64,000 nt of DNA, from positions 1,550,001-1,614,000 of the forward strand of contig CAWFMM010000004.1 of NCBI GenBank assembly GCA_963817035.1, read 5' to 3'. Position numbers and translations under genes: made by a program. Below are positions 7,533-16,641 of this stretch, one piece after another. Origin of the DNA: AC-49 sp963817035 (GTDB taxonomy: Bacteria > Actinomycetota > Thermoleophilia > Solirubrobacterales > Solirubrobacteraceae). Every line of letters starts with the position of its first letter. The first letter of the stretch is position 1. Under the pieces are notes generated by a model, which saw only the letters and a program-made list of their open reading frames with translations, was not told the DNA's origin and searched no databases.

Positions 7533-10396
7533 CAGCGAGGCCTCCCGTGCCGGTTGTTGCGCGGCTTGCGTTGCTTGGGCTTCTTGTCGTCCTTGAGCAC
7601 GAGGTCCTCGGGCTCGAGGTCGGCCGACTCGTCGTGCGTGGCGACCGACGGCTGGATGTCGCGCACGAGCTCGGCGAACTCGGTCGCGCCGACGACGTTG
7701 CCCGCTGTCTCGGGCGCGAGGATCGAGCGTGACTTCTTGCGCGGCGCCGGCGCGACGTCGACCGGTGCCCCGTCGCCGGCGATGGCGTAGGGCGGCAGGA
7801 CGCCGCCGTTCTCGGCCATCGCGCGAGCGCGGCGACGCCGGTAGGCGGGCTCGCGCTCCTTCCAATGGTCGAGGACCGGCGAGGCGATGAAGATCGACGA
7901 GTAGGCGCCCGAGGTCACGCCGACGAGCAGCGCGAAGGCGAAGTCCTTGAGCGTGTCGCCGCCGAACAGCAGCAGCGCCAGCACCGGAAGCAGGGTGCAG
8001 AACGTCGTCGCCAGAGAACGGGTCAGGACCTCGCTCATGGATCGGTTGACGATCTGCGAGAACGCCGCGCGCGGCATCCGCGGCACGTTCTCACGCACAC
8101 GGTCGAAGACGATGATCGTGTCGTAGAGCGAGTACCCCAAGATGGTCAGGAGCGCCGCGACCGTCGACGTTGTCACCTCCCGGCCCGTGAGCGAGTAGAC
8201 GCCCGCCGTGATCAGCAGGTCGTGCATCAACGCGATCAGCACCGGTACCGCGTACTTCCACTCGAAGCGCAGCGCGATGTAGACCGAGATCACCAACAGC
8301 GAGACGATGATCGCGGTGATGGCGCTGTTGGCCACGGTCTTGCCGAACGTCGGGCCGACCGACTGCACCTGCTGCGTGCGGATACCGAACTTGTTCTTGA
8401 GGTCGGTGTTGACCTTGTCCTGCTTGGACTGGCTGAGGAACCTGGTCGAGATCTGAAACGCGTTGGCGCCCAGCGCCTTGTTGCCGGTGACCTTCTGGAT
8501 CTCGGCGTCGGCGAGCCCGTTGCTGCTCATGACCTCGCGCACCTTGGACTCGGTCGCGGGCTTGACGAAGCCGGCCTGGATGCGGGTGCCGGACTCGAAG
8601 TCGATGCCGAAGTTCAGGCCCTTGCCGCCGATCGCCAGTGCGCCGATGAGCAGGATCACGCCCGAGAGCGAGAAGAACCAGCGCGACGCGCCCATGAAGT
8701 CGAACGTCCAGCTGCGCTTCTTCTCGCCGGCGCCGAGCGCCATCGGCGAGGACAGGACCCGCGACTGGCCGAGCGTGCCGAGCACGGCCTGCGTGGCGAG
8801 CACCGCGGTGAAGAGCGAGACGAGTGTGCCGATACCGAGGACGAGCGCGAAGCCCTTGACTCCCGCAGTGGCGAGCACGAACAGGACGAACGCGGTGATG
8901 AAGGTGACGAAGTTCGCGTCGGCGATCGCCGCGATGCCGCGCTTGTAGCCCGCGGTGATACCGGCGGCAATCGACTTGCCGCCCCGGATCTCTTCCTTTA
9001 TTCGCTCGAATATGACGATGTTCGCGTCGGCGGCCACCCCGATCGTCAGGATCAGGCCGGCGATCCCCGGCAGCGTCAGCGTGATCGGGATCAGCTTGAT
9101 CAGCGCAAAGAAGTAGACCGAGTAGACGACAAGCGCCGCGACCGCGATCAAGCCCAGGACGCGGTAGAAGATGAGCAGGAACAGCGCGACGATCAGGAAG
9201 CCGACCGCGCCGGCGATCAGGCCCTGGTTGAGCGCCTGCTTGCCGAGCGTCGCCGAGACGAGCGAGGCCGAGATCTGCGTGAGCTTCAGCGGCAGCGCGC
9301 CCGACTTGAGCAGGTTGGCCAGGTTCTGCGCCGAGCTGATCGTGAAGCTGCCGCTGATCTCCGAGCCGTTGACCGACGAGTCGATCCCGTTGGGGTTGTC
9401 CTTGTAGTCGATGAACGGGACGGTGATCAGCTGGCCGTCGAGGACGACCGCGAAGTGCTGGACGCAGCTCTGGAACGTGGGCGAGTCCTTGGCCGCCAGC
9501 GCGCACTGCACGTTCGCGGCGGCGCGGTGGGCGATCTGGCTCGTGACCTTCTGCCAGATCCCGTTGGCCTTGCCCGAGAAGTTGAACGTGACGTTCGGCT
9601 CGCCGTTGCCGTTGACGAAGTTCTGCTGGGGATCCTTGACGTCCTTGCCCGCGATCGCGGGGTCGTCGTTGAGGATGAAGAACGCGTCCGGCGGGGCGGC
9701 CTTGTCGGTGGCCGGCGCGGCCTGGACGAGGACCGTGCCCTCCTTGATCTCGTAGTAGCGCGTGACGGTGTACTTGGCGTTCTTGGGCAGCTTGAGCTGC
9801 GCAGCGCAATCGGCGATCGCGTCAGCCTTGGTGTCGTCGGGGCCGCAGATGACGTGCTGCTGCTTGTCGTCGACGCCGTACCACTGGCCGTTGTGGGTCG
9901 TGTTCGGCCCAGGCATCGCCTTGCGCGTCGAGGCGAGCTTGACCGCCGCGTACTGCGATAGCGCGGCGGAACTGCCACCGCTCCCGGCGCCGCTGTCGGC
10001 CTGCTCGGGCTTCGCCTTGAGATCCGGCGGGTAGAGGAGGTTGGCCTCCCAGTCGTAGAAGTACATCTGCGCGACCTTGCCGACCTGCTGCTCGGCGCGC
10101 CGGAGGTTCGTCACGCTCGGCAGCCCGACCGCGATCTGATTGGAGCCCAGGCGCTGGATCTCCGGCTCGGAGACGCCGAGCTGGTCGACGCGGCTGCGCA
10201 TGATGTCCAGCGTGTGACCGATCGCGTCCGGCGTCAGCGCCGACTGCTTGGTCGCCTTGGCCTCGTAGATCAACGAGACGCCGCCCTTGAGGTCGAGCCC
10301 CTGGCGCGTCGGCTGGCTGAAGATGACGACCAGCGAGCCCGCGAACAGACCCGCGACCAGGAGCAGAACGAGGAAGTTGCGTCGGCGGGAGGTCAT
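7532..10396 (-). CDS. secDF: Fused protein translocase subunit SecD-SecF
   Basis: A 954-residue fusion of SecD and SecF. The SecD half has an N-terminal helix, the QGLDLKGGVSL motif, a large extracytoplasmic P1 domain, and a six-helix RND-type block. The SecF half begins near residue 600 with another helix, a FGIDFESGTRI segment, and a second helix block ending near 830. A Lys/Arg-rich cytoplasmic tail follows. SecDF uses the proton gradient to pull proteins out of SecYEG. The start is the ATG at 10396 (MTSRRRNFLVLLL), immediately before the first membrane helix. Separate secD and secF genes are commoner in actinobacteria, so the fusion is a lineage feature. The P1 domain has a Ser/Gly-rich insert near residues 130-145. 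Confidence 0.95.
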   Translation of the reverse strand: MTSRRRNFLVLLLVAGLFAGSLVVIFSQPTRQGLDLKGGVSLIYEAKATKQSALTPDAIGHTLDIMRSRVDQLGVSEPEIQRLGSNQIAVGLPSVTNLRRAEQQVGKVAQMYFYDWEANLLYPPDLKAKPEQADSGAGSGGSSAALSQYAAVKLASTRKAMPGPNTTHNGQWYGVDDKQQHVICGPDDTKADAIADCAAQLKLPKNAKYTVTRYYEIKEGTVLVQAAPATDKAAPPDAFFILNDDPAIAGKDVKDPQQNFVNGNGEPNVTFNFSGKANGIWQKVTSQIAHRAAANVQCALAAKDSPTFQSCVQHFAVVLDGQLITVPFIDYKDNPNGIDSSVNGSEISGSFTISSAQNLANLLKSGALPLKLTQISASLVSATLGKQALNQGLIAGAVGFLIVALFLLIFYRVLGLIAVAALVVYSVYFFALIKLIPITLTLPGIAGLILTIGVAADANIVIFERIKEEIRGGKSIAAGITAGYKRGIAAIADANFVTFITAFVLFVLATAGVKGFALVLGIGTLVSLFTAVLATQAVLGTLGQSRVLSSPMALGAGEKKRSWTFDFMGASRWFFSLSGVILLIGALAIGGKGLNFGIDFESGTRIQAGFVKPATESKVREVMSSNGLADAEIQKVTGNKALGANAFQISTRFLSQSKQDKVNTDLKNKFGIRTQQVQSVGPTFGKTVANSAITAIIVSLLVISVYIALRFEWKYAVPVLIALMHDLLITAGVYSLTGREVTTSTVAALLTILGYSLYDTIIVFDRVRENVPRMPRAAFSQIVNRSMSEVLTRSLATTFCTLLPVLALLLFGGDTLKDFAFALLVGVTSGAYSSIFIASPVLDHWKEREPAYRRRRARAMAENGGVLPPYAIAGDGAPVDVAPAPRKKSRSILAPETAGNVVGATEFAELVRDIQPSVATHDESADLEPEDLVLKDDKKPKQRKPRNNRHGRPR

Positions 10397-10424
10397 CGGC
10401 GGTGGGCCACGGCAGCGGGCCAGA

Positions 10425-10874
10425 CTACTTCGCGGGGGTGAGCACGAGCAGCATGCCCCCGTCGTCATCGTAGGCCGGAAACAGATCGGCCGTCGCACGA
10501 GCGGGCAGATCGCCCTCGGCATGAACCTGCACGGTCTTATTCAGCGCGCGCACGCCCCACTCGAGGACCGTGCCGACGTGGTCCTCGCCGTCGTCGAAGC
10601 TCAGGCCGAGCACGTCGCGGACCGGGCGGCCGATCACGCGCTCGGTGTCGAGGCCCGTGAGCTCCTTGGCCCCGCGCCCCACACCGATCAGGTTGCCGTG
10701 CTGATCGGAGACGAAGAACGCGGCATCGGGCGCCGGGTAGTAGTCGTCGAGCAGCTCGAACAGAAAGCCGAAGCCGCACTGGTCGCAGCCGCGCGCCTCA
10801 CGCCGAAAGCCCGCCGTGCGATCGGTCGCGGCACTTCGGTGTCCACAGTTGGGACAGATGAACAGGTGCGCCAT
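10425..10874 (-). CDS. PAS-domain protein with N-terminal zinc ribbon
   Basis: 149 residues. The N-terminal MAHLFICPNCG plus CDQCG (about residues 7-33) form a two-CxxC zinc ribbon. A single PAS fold follows (AAFFVSDQHGNLIGVGRGAKELTG ... VIGRPVRDVLGLSF). There is no output domain, so it is probably a small sensor or adaptor that acts through a partner. Its stop lies 28 bp before the secDF start. The start is supported by a TAAGCT -10 box ending 10 nt upstream. The ligand and partner are unknown. Confidence 0.75.
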   Translation of the reverse strand: MAHLFICPNCGHRSAATDRTAGFRREARGCDQCGFGFLFELLDDYYPAPDAAFFVSDQHGNLIGVGRGAKELTGLDTERVIGRPVRDVLGLSFDDGEDHVGTVLEWGVRALNKTVQVHAEGDLPARATADLFPAYDDDGGMLLVLTPAK

Positions 10875-10884
10875 GAGCCTGAGT

Positions 10885-10890
10885 AGCTTA
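10885..10890 (-). promoter_or_regulatory. Putative -10 box (TAAGCT) for the PAS gene
   Basis: On the minus strand TAAGCT is followed by 10 nt and the ATG at 10874, giving a leader of only a few bases. Confidence 0.45.
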
Positions 10891-10946
10891 GATCGTGGCC
10901 CGGTCCATGCACCCCGGTCGGCAGCGAACTGGCATCCTCGACCGCC

Positions 10947-11675
10947 ATGCCCGACGGCCCGGTCCCAGTCTCCGACCTCGATGTCGCCGATCGCATCGTG
11001 CGCGCGGCAGCGACCGGCCCGGCCGGCGATCGCGAGCCGACGGTCGCCCAGCTGCTCGCCGCGTTCGACGAGCCGCAGGCCACGCCGGCCGCGCGGGAGC
11101 GCGTCATCGCGGCGCTGACGATGGCTGGGGCGTCGGTCACCCCGGACCTGCTGACCACGCCGGCGACCGAGCGTGTGCGGATCACGCCGCCGGGTGGCTC
11201 CAAGCGCATGTGGTCGCCGGCCCAGCGCCTCGGTCTCGGCGCCGCGGTGATCGCCGGCGTGATCGCTCTGGTCAGCGTGATCGCCGGGCAGACCGGGAAC
11301 GGGACGACGGCCGAGCACGACCTGCCAGCCGGGACGACGGCCACGAAGTCGACGCCGGCGCCGGCGAAGACCGCCACCGCGACGGCGACGACACCCACGC
11401 CCGCCAACAACGGCGTCGCCGTCCTCCTGAGCCCGGCCACGGCGGGCTTCGTGTGCGTCGACGACGGTCGCGGGAGGGTCCTCTTCCACGGCACGCTCTC
11501 GAAGCCCCGTACGTTCACCGGCCGCCACATCCGTGTGAACATCACGCGTGAGAGCGTCGTGTTGACGGTCAACGGGCACCGCGTGAAGCTCATGCACGCA
11601 CCCACGGGGTATGACATCAACGTGCATCACGTGATCCACCTGCCGGCGTCCCGCCGGCCCTGCCCCGCTCGCTAG
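10947..11675 (+). CDS. Membrane-anchored protein with a RodZ-C-terminal-like (DUF4115-type) beta domain
   Basis: 242 residues. A soluble N-terminal ~70 residues has no recognised domain. A membrane helix follows at about 92-108 (LGLGAAVIAGVIALVSVIAG), then a Thr/Ala/Pro linker, and then a C-terminal beta-rich part. Its GRVLFHGTLSKPRTFTG ... VVLTVNGHRVKL pattern recalls the DUF4115 domain at the end of RodZ. That resemblance is by eye only. The layout (cytoplasmic head, helix, linker, extracytoplasmic beta domain) also matches RodZ, but no N-terminal Cro-type HTH is visible. The gene is convergent with ruvB, and their stop codons share one CTAG. Confidence 0.6.
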   Translation: MPDGPVPVSDLDVADRIVRAAATGPAGDREPTVAQLLAAFDEPQATPAARERVIAALTMAGASVTPDLLTTPATERVRITPPGGSKRMWSPAQRLGLGAAVIAGVIALVSVIAGQTGNGTTAEHDLPAGTTATKSTPAPAKTATATATTPTPANNGVAVLLSPATAGFVCVDDGRGRVLFHGTLSKPRTFTGRHIRVNITRESVVLTVNGHRVKLMHAPTGYDINVHHVIHLPASRRPCPAR

Positions 11676-12691
11676 AACAGCGCGTCAGCGCCGCTGGGCG
11701 GCTCGAGGCCGAGATGCGCGAAGGCCAGCGCGGTCGCCATCCGTCCCCGCGGCGTGCGCTTGAGCATCCCCTGCTGGAGCAGGTAGGGCTCGTAGACGTC
11801 CTCGATCGTGTCCTGCTCCTCGCCGACCGTCACCGCGAGCGTCGAGAGGCCGACCGGGCCGCCGGCGAACTTGGTGCAGACGGCGCCAAGGATCGCGCGG
11901 TCGAGACGGTCGAGGCCGAGGTGGTCGACCTCGAGCAGATCCAGCGCGTCGCCTGCGGCCTGCGCGGTGACGACACCGGCGGCGCGGACCTCCGCGAAGT
12001 CGCGCACGCGCTTGAGCAGCCGGTTGGCGACACGCGGGGTTCCGCGCGAGCGGGCGGCGATTGCCGCCGCCCCCGCGGGCTCGATCGACACCTCGAGGAT
12101 CGCCGCGCTGCGCAGGACGATCTCGGTCAGCTCGGAGACCTCGTAGGAGTCGAGGCGATGCTGGATGCCGAAGCGGTCGCGCAGCGGCGTTGTCAGAAGG
12201 CCGGCGCGGGTCGTCGCGCCGATCAGCGTGAACGGCGGCAGCTCGAGCGTCACAACGCGAGCGCCCGCCCCCTGGCCGACGGTGATCGGCAGGCGGCCGT
12301 CCTCCATCGCCGGGTAGAACGTCTCCTCGAGCGCGCGCGGCAGGCGATGGATCTCGTCGACGAAGAAGATCGAGCGCGGCTCGAGCGCGGTCAGGTAGGC
12401 GGCGACATCGCCCTTGCGCTCCAGCGCAGGCCCCGCGGTCATGACGAACGGGACGCCGAGCTCAGTGGCGAGAATCTGAGCCAGCGACGTCTTGCCCAGG
12501 CCCGGCGGGCCGGCGAGCAGCACGTGGTCCAGCGCGTCGCCGCGCGCGCTCGCGGCCTCGAGCGAGATCGAGAGCTGGGCCTTGAGCGCGGGCTGGCCGA
12601 CGAAGTCCTGCAGGCGCCGCGGGCGCAGCGAGCGGTCGAGCTCGTCGTCGTCGAGCACGTGGGGCGACTGGATGCGCGCGGACTCGGTCAT
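11672..12691 (-). CDS. ruvB: Holliday junction branch-migration ATPase RuvB
   Basis: 339 residues. AAA+ motor with Walker A GPPGLGKTSLA near 60, Walker B FFVDEIHR, sensor GATTRAG, and the C-terminal winged helix (RTPRGRMAT). It drives branch migration of Holliday junctions with RuvA. It begins on the base right after the ruvA stop, so the order ruvC-ruvA-ruvB forms one tight operon. Confidence 0.98.
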   Translation of the reverse strand: MTESARIQSPHVLDDDELDRSLRPRRLQDFVGQPALKAQLSISLEAASARGDALDHVLLAGPPGLGKTSLAQILATELGVPFVMTAGPALERKGDVAAYLTALEPRSIFFVDEIHRLPRALEETFYPAMEDGRLPITVGQGAGARVVTLELPPFTLIGATTRAGLLTTPLRDRFGIQHRLDSYEVSELTEIVLRSAAILEVSIEPAGAAAIAARSRGTPRVANRLLKRVRDFAEVRAAGVVTAQAAGDALDLLEVDHLGLDRLDRAILGAVCTKFAGGPVGLSTLAVTVGEEQDTIEDVYEPYLLQQGMLKRTPRGRMATALAFAHLGLEPPSGADALF

Positions 12692-13279
12692 CTAGCGCCG
12701 TGCCTCGCGCAGCGCCGCCGCGAGCAGCTCCTCGGGTGTGTCGCCCGTCGCCTCGCGCAGCAGCGAGTCGGCCTCGGCGGGGTCGTAGCCGAGCTCGAGC
12801 AGCCCGTCGCGGGCGATCGTGCGCGGGTCGTCGGCGCGGCGTACGACGATCGGCCCGTCGTCGTCGTGGCCCGGGACGCCGGCCTTCTCGCGCAGCTCGA
12901 CGATGATCCGCTCGGCCGTGCGCTTGCCGATCCCCGGGACGGCCTGGAAGCGAGCGGCGTCGCCGGCCGCGAGCGCCCGCAGCAGCTCGCGCGGCGGCCC
13001 GCCGCTGAGGACGGCCTGGGCGACCTTCGGGCCGACGCTCTGCACGCCGATCAGCAGCAGGAACAGGTCGCGCTCCTCCTCGGTGGCGAAGCCGTAGAGC
13101 TGGAGCGCATCGTCGCGGACGATCAGGTGGGTGTGCAGCGAGATCGCCGAGCCGACGGCCGGGACGTGGCGCAGCGTCTCGGCGCTGACCGCGAGGCGGT
13201 AGCCGACACCGGACGCCGTCTCGATGACCACATGGTCGCCGCGGCGCACCGCGACGTCTCCGGCAACCAGGGCGATCAT
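12692..13279 (-). CDS. ruvA: Holliday junction DNA-binding protein RuvA
   Basis: 195 residues. N-terminal OB fold (MIALVAGDVAV), two helix-hairpin-helix motifs (GVQSVGPKVAQ near 80, VPGIGKRTAERI near 115), and a C-terminal domain III that contacts RuvB (ELLELGYDPAEA region). The tetramer holds the four-way junction flat. The ATG at 13279 overlaps the ruvC stop in an ATGA arrangement, which fixes the start. Confidence 0.97.
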   Translation of the reverse strand: MIALVAGDVAVRRGDHVVIETASGVGYRLAVSAETLRHVPAVGSAISLHTHLIVRDDALQLYGFATEEERDLFLLLIGVQSVGPKVAQAVLSGGPPRELLRALAAGDAARFQAVPGIGKRTAERIIVELREKAGVPGHDDDGPIVVRRADDPRTIARDGLLELGYDPAEADSLLREATGDTPEELLAAALREARR

Positions 13280-13773
13280 CCGGCGGCGGCCAGCAGCGCG
13301 CGGTGCGGGGCGTGGTTGGCATGGCAGATCGCCACGGCGAGCGCGTCGGCGGCGTGGTCGGGCGTCGGTGGCTCGGTCAGGCCGAGCAGCGCCTGGACCA
13401 TGCGCGCGACCTGCTCCTTGTCGGCGCGCCCGTTGCCGCAGACCGCGGACTTGACCTGCTGGGGCGTGTAGTCCGAGCACCGCAGTGAGCGCTGGCCGGC
13501 GGCGAGGACAACGACCCCGCGGGCCTGGCCGACGGCGAACGCGGATTGCGTGTTCTGGCCGAAATAGATCTGCTCGAGCGCGACGCACTCGACCTCGTGC
13601 TCGTCGAGCAGCTCGCAGACGCGCAGATGGATCGCGGCCAGGCGCTGCTCGGGCGCCTGACTTGGGCGCGTTTCGATCACGCCGCCGTCGAGCGCAGCGA
13701 GTCGACCGCCGCGTCGCACGACGACGCCGTAGCCCGTCGAGGCGAGGCCGGGATCGATGCCAAGAACCTTCAC
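13276..13773 (-). CDS. ruvC: Holliday junction resolvase RuvC
   Basis: 165 residues from a GTG at 13773 (VKVLGIDPGLASTGYG). The catalytic acidic residues of the RNase H-like fold are visible: Asp in GIDPG, Glu in ALEQIYF, and the DHAADA pair near 140. It cuts Holliday junctions after branch migration by RuvAB. The annotated start is the only one that puts the first beta strand at the N-terminus. No SOS box is visible in the 37 bp upstream, unlike ruv operons of several other bacteria. Confidence 0.96.
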   Translation of the reverse strand: MKVLGIDPGLASTGYGVVVRRGGRLAALDGGVIETRPSQAPEQRLAAIHLRVCELLDEHEVECVALEQIYFGQNTQSAFAVGQARGVVVLAAGQRSLRCSDYTPQQVKSAVCGNGRADKEQVARMVQALLGLTEPPTPDHAADALAVAICHANHAPHRALLAAAG

Positions 13774-13810
13774 GGTCCGTGATTCTCCGGCGCGACCCGG
13801 ACGCCTGCCG

Positions 13811-14455
13811 TCAGGACGGGCTGGGGCGCGGGCCGTGCTGGCGCTCGAGGCCGAGCCACGCGAACTGCATGACGCGGTCGACGAGCTCGTCGCGCGAGAC
13901 GTCGGGATGGTCATACCACCAGTTGGCCAGCGCCTGAACCGCGCCCGAGAGCAGCTGCGAGAACTGCTCGACCGAGCGCTCGTGCTCCTCGGGGGTCTCC
14001 CCCGGCTGCAGCGCCGGCGCCTGCGGATCGGCGTGGCTCAGTGCGACCATCAGGTTCAGGGCCTGGGCCTGGACGCCCGCGGTGATGTCGGCGATCTCCT
14101 CGTCGGCCGCGTCGCGGAACAGGACGCGCCACGCCTCGGGGTTCTCCTCGACGAAGGCGAAGAAGATGTCGACGCCGGCACGCATCCGCGCCTCACCCGC
14201 GGTGCCCGCATTGGCGTTGGCCTGCAGGCGGCGGAACAGCTCGCCGGCGTGCACGGCGACGAGCTCGGCGTGGAGCTCGCGCTTGGAGTCGAAGTGCTCG
14301 TAGATCAGCCCCTTGGAGATGCCGGCGGCCTGGGCGACGTCGTCGATCGACGTGCCGTGGTAACCGCGCTGGCCGAACACGCTCTGGGCCGCATCGAGGA
14401 TCGCGGTGCGGCGCTCGGGCGCGTTGAGGCGGGTGCGGCCCGCGGTCTTGGACAC
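13811..14455 (-). CDS. TetR-family transcriptional regulator
   Basis: 214 residues with a classic TetR N-terminal HTH (RRTAILDAAQSVFGQRGYHG ... GISKGLIYEHFDSKRELHAE) and an all-helical ligand-binding C-terminus. The gene starts directly after the yebC stop (no gap) and ends 37 bp before ruvC. It may be transcribed from the yebC promoter. The ligand and targets are not indicated. The neighbouring housekeeping genes do not suggest an efflux pump target. Confidence 0.9.
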   Translation of the reverse strand: MSKTAGRTRLNAPERRTAILDAAQSVFGQRGYHGTSIDDVAQAAGISKGLIYEHFDSKRELHAELVAVHAGELFRRLQANANAGTAGEARMRAGVDIFFAFVEENPEAWRVLFRDAADEEIADITAGVQAQALNLMVALSHADPQAPALQPGETPEEHERSVEQFSQLLSGAVQALANWWYDHPDVSRDELVDRVMQFAWLGLERQHGPRPSPS

Positions 14456-15205
14456 TCAGCCCGCGACCCGTTGCAGCACGTCGGCATCGACGTCGAAGTT
14501 GGCGAAGACCTCGTTGACGTCGTCGTAGTCCTCGAGCGCGTCGATCAGGCGCATCAGCTTGTTCGCGCCGTCCTCGTCGAGCATCACCGTCGTCGTCGGG
14601 CGCTGGGTGACGTCGGCGCTCTGGATCTCGATCCCAGCCTCGGTCAGCGCCGCGCGCACGGCGGGCAGGTCGGTCGGCTCGGTGATCACCTCGAGCACGT
14701 CCTCATCGAGGCCGATGTCCAGCGCGCCGGCCTCGATCGCCGGCAGCATGTCGTCCTCGTTGTACTTCGACGCGTCGATGACGACGACACCGCGCTTCTC
14801 GAACAGGTAGGAGACGGACCCCGGCTCGCCGAGGCTGCCCCCGTGCTTGGTGAACGCATGGCGCAGGTCGGCACTCGTGCGGTTGCGATTGTCGGTCAGC
14901 GCATCGACGAGGACCGCGATCCCGCCCGGCCCGTAGCCCTCGTAGAGGACGGCCTCGTAGCTCGCCGCGTCGGCTCCGGCGCCGGTGCCGCGGTCGATGG
15001 CGCGCTCGATGTTGTCCTTGGGCATCGAGGCATCGCGGGCCTTCTGGACGGCCAGCGCAAGCGACGCGTTTGCGTCGACGTCGCCCCCACCCTCCTTGGC
15101 CGCCGTCGTGATCGCGCGCGACAGCTTCGTGAACAGCTTTCCGCGCCGCGAGTCGACGATCGCCTTCTTGTGCTTGATCGACGCCCATTTCGAATGTCCG
15201 GACAT
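14456..15205 (-). CDS. yebC: YebC/PmpR-family regulator (TACO1 homolog)
   Basis: 249 residues beginning MSGHSKWASIKHKKA, the hallmark YebC N-terminus. The three-domain cavity protein is conserved to the end. Family members act as DNA-binding regulators in some bacteria, and recent work on others links them to translation of difficult (proline-rich) stretches. The gene lies directly upstream of tetR and then ruvCAB, the usual yebC-ruvC neighbourhood. Its ATG follows TAGACT by 8 nt on the minus strand, suggesting a leaderless message. Confidence 0.96.
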   Translation of the reverse strand: MSGHSKWASIKHKKAIVDSRRGKLFTKLSRAITTAAKEGGGDVDANASLALAVQKARDASMPKDNIERAIDRGTGAGADAASYEAVLYEGYGPGGIAVLVDALTDNRNRTSADLRHAFTKHGGSLGEPGSVSYLFEKRGVVVIDASKYNEDDMLPAIEAGALDIGLDEDVLEVITEPTDLPAVRAALTEAGIEIQSADVTQRPTTTVMLDEDGANKLMRLIDALEDYDDVNEVFANFDVDADVLQRVAG

Positions 15206-15213
15206 GAGTACGC

Positions 15214-15219
15214 AGTCTA
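15214..15219 (-). promoter_or_regulatory. Putative -10 box (TAGACT) for yebC
   Basis: TAGACT on the minus strand, then 8 nt, then the yebC ATG at 15205. Confidence 0.5.
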
Positions 15220-15248
15220 GGAGACGGTGGTGCGCACCCCAGGCTTCG

Positions 15249-15254
15249 TAGAGT
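15249..15254 (+). promoter_or_regulatory. Putative -10 box (TAGAGT) for the phosphomannomutase gene
   Basis: TAGAGT followed by 7 nt and the ATG at 15262. The yebC and manB boxes diverge within a 56-bp intergenic space. Confidence 0.5.
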
Positions 15255-15261
15255 CCCGCCC

Positions 15262-16641
15262 ATGCCCGTCGACCCGACCATCTTCAAGGCCTATGACATT
15301 CGCGGGTTGGTCGGTGAGCAGATCGACGGCGATCTGGCCGAGCAGATCGGCCGTGCGTTCGCGCGGGTGATCGGCTCGCTGTCGGGCAAGGCGGTCGCCG
15401 ATTGTCGCCTCGGGCTCGGGCGCGACATGCGCCTGCAGGCCCCGGAGCTGGCCGGGCGCTACCGCGACGGCATGGTCAGCGAGGGCGCCCACGTCGTCGA
15501 CGCCGGCCAGGTGGGCTCGGAGATGCTCTACTGGCTCGTCGGCTCGTACGAGCTCGACGGCGGGTTGATGTGCACGGCGTCGCACAACCCCAAGGCGTAC
15601 ACGGGCGCCAAGCTCGTGCGCGAGGGCGCGATCGCGCTGTCGGGCGACAGCGGGATTGGAGACGTGCGTGATCTCGTCCTCGGCGACGCGCCCGGCGCGG
15701 CGCCGGGCGGCGGCAGCGTCGAGACGGTCGACCTCTACGCGGACTTCCAGGCCGCCGCGCTGGCGCTGATCGACGCCTCAGCTGTGAGTCGCGAGCTCAA
15801 GGTCGTCGTCGACGGCGGCAACGGGATGGCCGGGCCGATGGTCGGCCCGCTGCTCGATCGCCTCGGCGTCGATCTCGTCACGACGTACTGGACGCCCGAC
15901 GGCAACTTCCCCGATCACGAACCGAATCCGCTGCTGCCCGAGAACCGCAAGTTCATCATCGACAAGGTCCGCGAGACCGGCGCCGATCTGGGAATCGCGT
16001 GGGACGGCGACGGCGACCGCTGCTTCTTCATCGACGATCAGGGCGAGTTCGTCGACGGCGACTTCATGACCGCGATCCTCGCCGAGTCGCTGCTGGCCAA
16101 GCGCCCGGGCGCCTCGATCCTCTACGACGTGCGCGCGTCGCGGGCGGTCGCCGACACGGTGACGCGGGCGGGCGGCCAGGCGTTCATCAACCGCGTCGGC
16201 CACGCGTTCTTCAAGACGCGGATGCGCGACGAGGGCGCGATCTTCGGCGGCGAGGTCTCCGGGCACTACTACTTCCACGACTTCTACAACGCCGACTCCG
16301 GGACGATCCCGGCGCTGCTGATGCTCGAGAAGCTCTCGACCGAGGGCCGCACCCTGAGCGAGCTCGTCGGCGAGTACCGCTCGACCTACTTCATCTCGGG
16401 CGAGATCAACTCCGAGGTCGCCGACGCTCCCGCGAAGATGACCGAGCTTGCGGAGCGCTACTCGGACGGTCGGATCTCGCACATCGACGGGATCAGCGTC
16501 GACTACGACGACTGGCACTTCAACGTCCGCTCGTCGAACACGGAGCCGCTGCTGCGCCTGTGCATGGAGTCGCTCGTCTCCTACGCCGACATGGAGGCCA
16601 AGCGCGACGAGCTGCTGGCGTTGATCCGGTCCGCTCCGTGA
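15262..16641 (+). CDS. manB: Phosphomannomutase/phosphoglucomutase
   Basis: 459 residues of the alpha-D-phosphohexomutase family. Phosphoserine loop TASHNPKAYTG (Ser about 107), metal loop DGDGDR at 248-253, sugar-specificity loop GGEVSGHYYF, and phosphate-binding loop RSSNTEPLLRL near the C-terminus. The GEVSGH type loop is typical of the bacterial PMM/PGM group that uses both mannose and glucose phosphates. It supplies sugar nucleotides for cell-envelope glycans. The stop overlaps the GTG of the next gene (GTGA), so the two are coupled. Confidence 0.95.
   Translation: MPVDPTIFKAYDIRGLVGEQIDGDLAEQIGRAFARVIGSLSGKAVADCRLGLGRDMRLQAPELAGRYRDGMVSEGAHVVDAGQVGSEMLYWLVGSYELDGGLMCTASHNPKAYTGAKLVREGAIALSGDSGIGDVRDLVLGDAPGAAPGGGSVETVDLYADFQAAALALIDASAVSRELKVVVDGGNGMAGPMVGPLLDRLGVDLVTTYWTPDGNFPDHEPNPLLPENRKFIIDKVRETGADLGIAWDGDGDRCFFIDDQGEFVDGDFMTAILAESLLAKRPGASILYDVRASRAVADTVTRAGGQAFINRVGHAFFKTRMRDEGAIFGGEVSGHYYFHDFYNADSGTIPALLMLEKLSTEGRTLSELVGEYRSTYFISGEINSEVADAPAKMTELAERYSDGRISHIDGISVDYDDWHFNVRSSNTEPLLRLCMESLVSYADMEAKRDELLALIRSAP

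Noticed and set aside
9584..9596. GAAC-GTGAC-GTTC as a further SOS box
   Set aside because: The spacer is five bases rather than four, and it lies inside secDF coding sequence.
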